This document shows, piece after piece, positions 58,878 through 59,979 of a stretch of 59,979 nt of DNA. Location: contig DCFT01000028.1 of the NCBI GenBank assembly GCA_002319885.1, positions 9,779 through 69,757 on the forward strand, given 5' to 3'. Both the position numbers and the translations under genes were made by a program. Positions within the stretch are counted from its first letter, which is position 1. Each line of letters begins with the position of its first letter. The stretch comes from Bacteroidales bacterium UBA1797 (GTDB lineage: Bacteria > Bacteroidota > Bacteroidia > Bacteroidales > VadinHA17). The notes beneath the pieces are model-generated. The model saw only the letters and a list, made by a program, of their open reading frames with translations, made no database searches and was not told the DNA's origin.

Positions 58878-59979
58878 ATGAAAGCAAAATACTATATAGG
58901 AGCCTTTTTAATATTCCTGCTCACATGCCCGATTGCAAAAGCCCAGAGAGGAGATTTACGAAACCATGGCAGTGATAGGCCCGTACAAGTTGTTAATAAT
59001 TATTATAATGACTTTGATTACAACTATGCCTCCAGAATTAACAGGTTTCACAGATCTTATGCCATCTTTGATTATTATTCTCCTTTTTACACTGATCCGT
59101 ATTTGTATGATTATCATCCTTTCTCACTTGGGATAGGTATATACGGCAGAGGACTCGGGTTGGGATTATCTTTCAACTGTCCTTTTTATAATTATGGCAT
59201 TTACGACTATTACGGATACGATCCATATTTCACAAATGATTATTACATGGGTTATTATCCTTTTTATTATTCCAACTGGTTTTCACCTTTGATTTTAAAC
59301 TTTAATTTCGGCAGCAGATGGCGCAATAATTATTATAGCTGGTATGGCCATGGCTACAACAATTACTATTATCGTAACCGGAATTACAGATATAATGAAC
59401 ATAGGCCGTCATCCTATGCATTTAATAATTATGGAAGTAATTTAAACAAAAACAGGTACTCATCACCTGGGTATTCAACACGAAGGCATGCGGGGAATAA
59501 TTCAGAATCTCGTCTACATAACAACAATAATAATAATAATTATCATTATCATTATAATAATAATGTATCACGTAGAGGAAGTTCCACAGCTGTTTACTCA
59601 AGGAATGGAAGTGCTAATGTCCGATCGGCGGTTAATAGTGACATTAGCTATCGTGCTGGTGAATCAAGAAGAGTGAGCTCCGCAAATTACAACGGTAATT
59701 TACGTCAGGGAGTTGATAATAGCATGAATATGTATTCGAATGCTGGCATAGCTTCACATTCCTCAAGATCAATAAGTACGCCACAGAGGAGTTCATCATA
59801 CAGATCAATGAGTTCAGGCTCAGTGGCCAGAAACAATTCTTCCTACAGATCAATGAGTTCAGGTTCAGTGGCCAGAAACAATTCTTCCCACAGATCAATG
59901 AGTTCAGGCTCAGTGGCCAGAAGCAATTCTTCCCACAGCGTGTCAGGATCTTCAGGCTCCAGATCAGGTTCTTCGGGCT
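58878..59979 (+). CDS. Exported Tyr/Asn-rich repeat protein, 5' part (3' end outside window)
   Basis: The frame from the ATG at 58878 stays open to the window end (about 367 codons), so the gene runs past it. A signal peptide (MKAKYYIGAFLIFLLTCPIAKAQ) is followed by a Tyr/Asn-rich domain (NYYNDFDYNYASRINRFH, YDYYGYDPYFTNDYYMGYY, GHGYNNYYYRNRNYRYNEH), an Asn/His tract (about HNNNNNNNYHYHYNNN) and a Ser/Arg-rich part with three 15-residue repeats beginning SSYRSMSSGSVARNN, then a Ser/Gly tail. This is low-complexity, so identity is unclear. A Tyr-rich exported protein could be a matrix, pellicle or appendage component (speculation). A short AT-rich region separates it from proS, which diverges. 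Confidence 0.78.
   Translation, partial: MKAKYYIGAFLIFLLTCPIAKAQRGDLRNHGSDRPVQVVNNYYNDFDYNYASRINRFHRSYAIFDYYSPFYTDPYLYDYHPFSLGIGIYGRGLGLGLSFNCPFYNYGIYDYYGYDPYFTNDYYMGYYPFYYSNWFSPLILNFNFGSRWRNNYYSWYGHGYNNYYYRNRNYRYNEHRPSSYAFNNYGSNLNKNRYSSPGYSTRRHAGNNSESRLHNNNNNNNYHYHYNNNVSRRGSSTAVYSRNGSANVRSAVNSDISYRAGESRRVSSANYNGNLRQGVDNSMNMYSNAGIASHSSRSISTPQRSSSYRSMSSGSVARNNSSYRSMSSGSVARNNSSHRSMSSGSVARSNSSHSVSGSSGSRSGSSG
59793..59979 (+). repeat. 45-bp coding tandem repeats (three full copies, partial tail)
   Basis: Units at 59793-59837, 59838-59882 and 59883-59927 each encode S-S-(Y/H)-R-S-M-S-S-G-S-V-A-R-(N/S)-N. The DNA is almost identical (ATCAATGAGTTCAGG(C/T)TCAGTGG core in all three), which indicates recent duplication. 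A fourth copy begins at 59928 and then diverges into SVSGSSGSRSGSSG. The repeat lies inside the Tyr/Asn-rich exported gene and stays in frame. Confidence 0.93.

Noticed and set aside
59488..59676. Open frame with a long isoleucine run near the right edge
   Set aside because: It is the out-of-frame reading of the AAT-rich Asn/His tract of the exported Tyr/Asn-rich gene. The in-frame gene from 58878 has a signal peptide and explains the sequence.
59793..59927. Possible CRISPR array (regular repeats)
   Set aside because: The 45-base units are adjacent with no unique spacers, are in frame and encode a 15-residue repeat within an open gene.
1..59979. tRNA or rRNA genes
   Set aside because: I looked in the intergenic gaps for cloverleaf-like G+C-rich stretches with a TTCGAAT-type T loop and found none. 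A covariance-model search would be needed to exclude small ncRNAs.

Overview
The window looks like chromosomal DNA of a Bacteroidota species, probably of the Bacteroidales/Marinilabiliales type. The reasons are the SusC/SusD pair, a type B (CHU-type) type IX secretion sorting domain, a LytTR regulator, ATP-type PEP carboxykinase next to pyruvate phosphate dikinase, archaeal/eukaryal-type ProS, an AT-rich composition, and promoter-like boxes of the Bacteroidota kind (TTTG / TAnnTTTG). I see no rRNA, tRNA, CRISPR array, phage or intact insertion sequence. Both edges cut a gene.

Region 1 (2-1210) is the 3' part of an exported protein of a Bacteroidota surface-protein family, followed by about 760 bases without a convincing gene. 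Region 2 (1969-19128) is the main accessory block: a polysaccharide utilisation locus on the + strand with SusC, SusD, a PKD-like lipoprotein, a DeoR regulator, a GH43/GH32-like propeller protein, a SIS sugar-phosphate isomerase/deaminase, an FHS-like MFS permease, a ROK kinase without the usual zinc motif, a GH2 enzyme, a DUF4434 lipoprotein, an N-acylglucosamine 2-epimerase and a second (sugar porter) MFS permease. Together they suggest import, cleavage and cytosolic catabolism of an amino-sugar glycan. The exact glycan is not readable from sequence. A relic of an RND efflux pump follows (19140-19406).

Region 3 (19775-23072) is a four-gene + strand group: LytTR response regulator, class III aminotransferase, exported protein of unknown function and a membrane-anchored receiver-like protein that lacks the phosphoacceptor Asp. 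Region 4 (23305-33050) is housekeeping: HtpG, a small membrane protein, an aspartate-type aminotransferase, a 62-residue Cys-containing protein, nitroreductase and rubrerythrin, LemA with an M48 protease, PlsY and PckA. Region 5 (33284-40755) has PPDK, a metal permease with an HMA domain, a XerC/D recombinase, AroQ and pyruvate kinase. Thus three enzymes of the PEP/pyruvate/oxaloacetate node lie within 10 kb.

Region 6 (40989-48978) has a large T9SS-exported adhesin-like protein with a TPR partner, a 1069-residue hybrid PAS/GAF histidine kinase and endonuclease III. Region 7 (49042-58779) has an ABC-F ATPase, AroB and AroC, and a minus-strand run of ProS, a protein of unknown function, a POTRA/beta-barrel outer-membrane protein and TilS. 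The window ends inside an exported Tyr/Asn-rich protein with 45-bp coding tandem repeats (58878-59979). Several gene junctions carry related TTTGTG/CTCTGTG-rich intergenic repeats, one of them a near-perfect tandem duplication.
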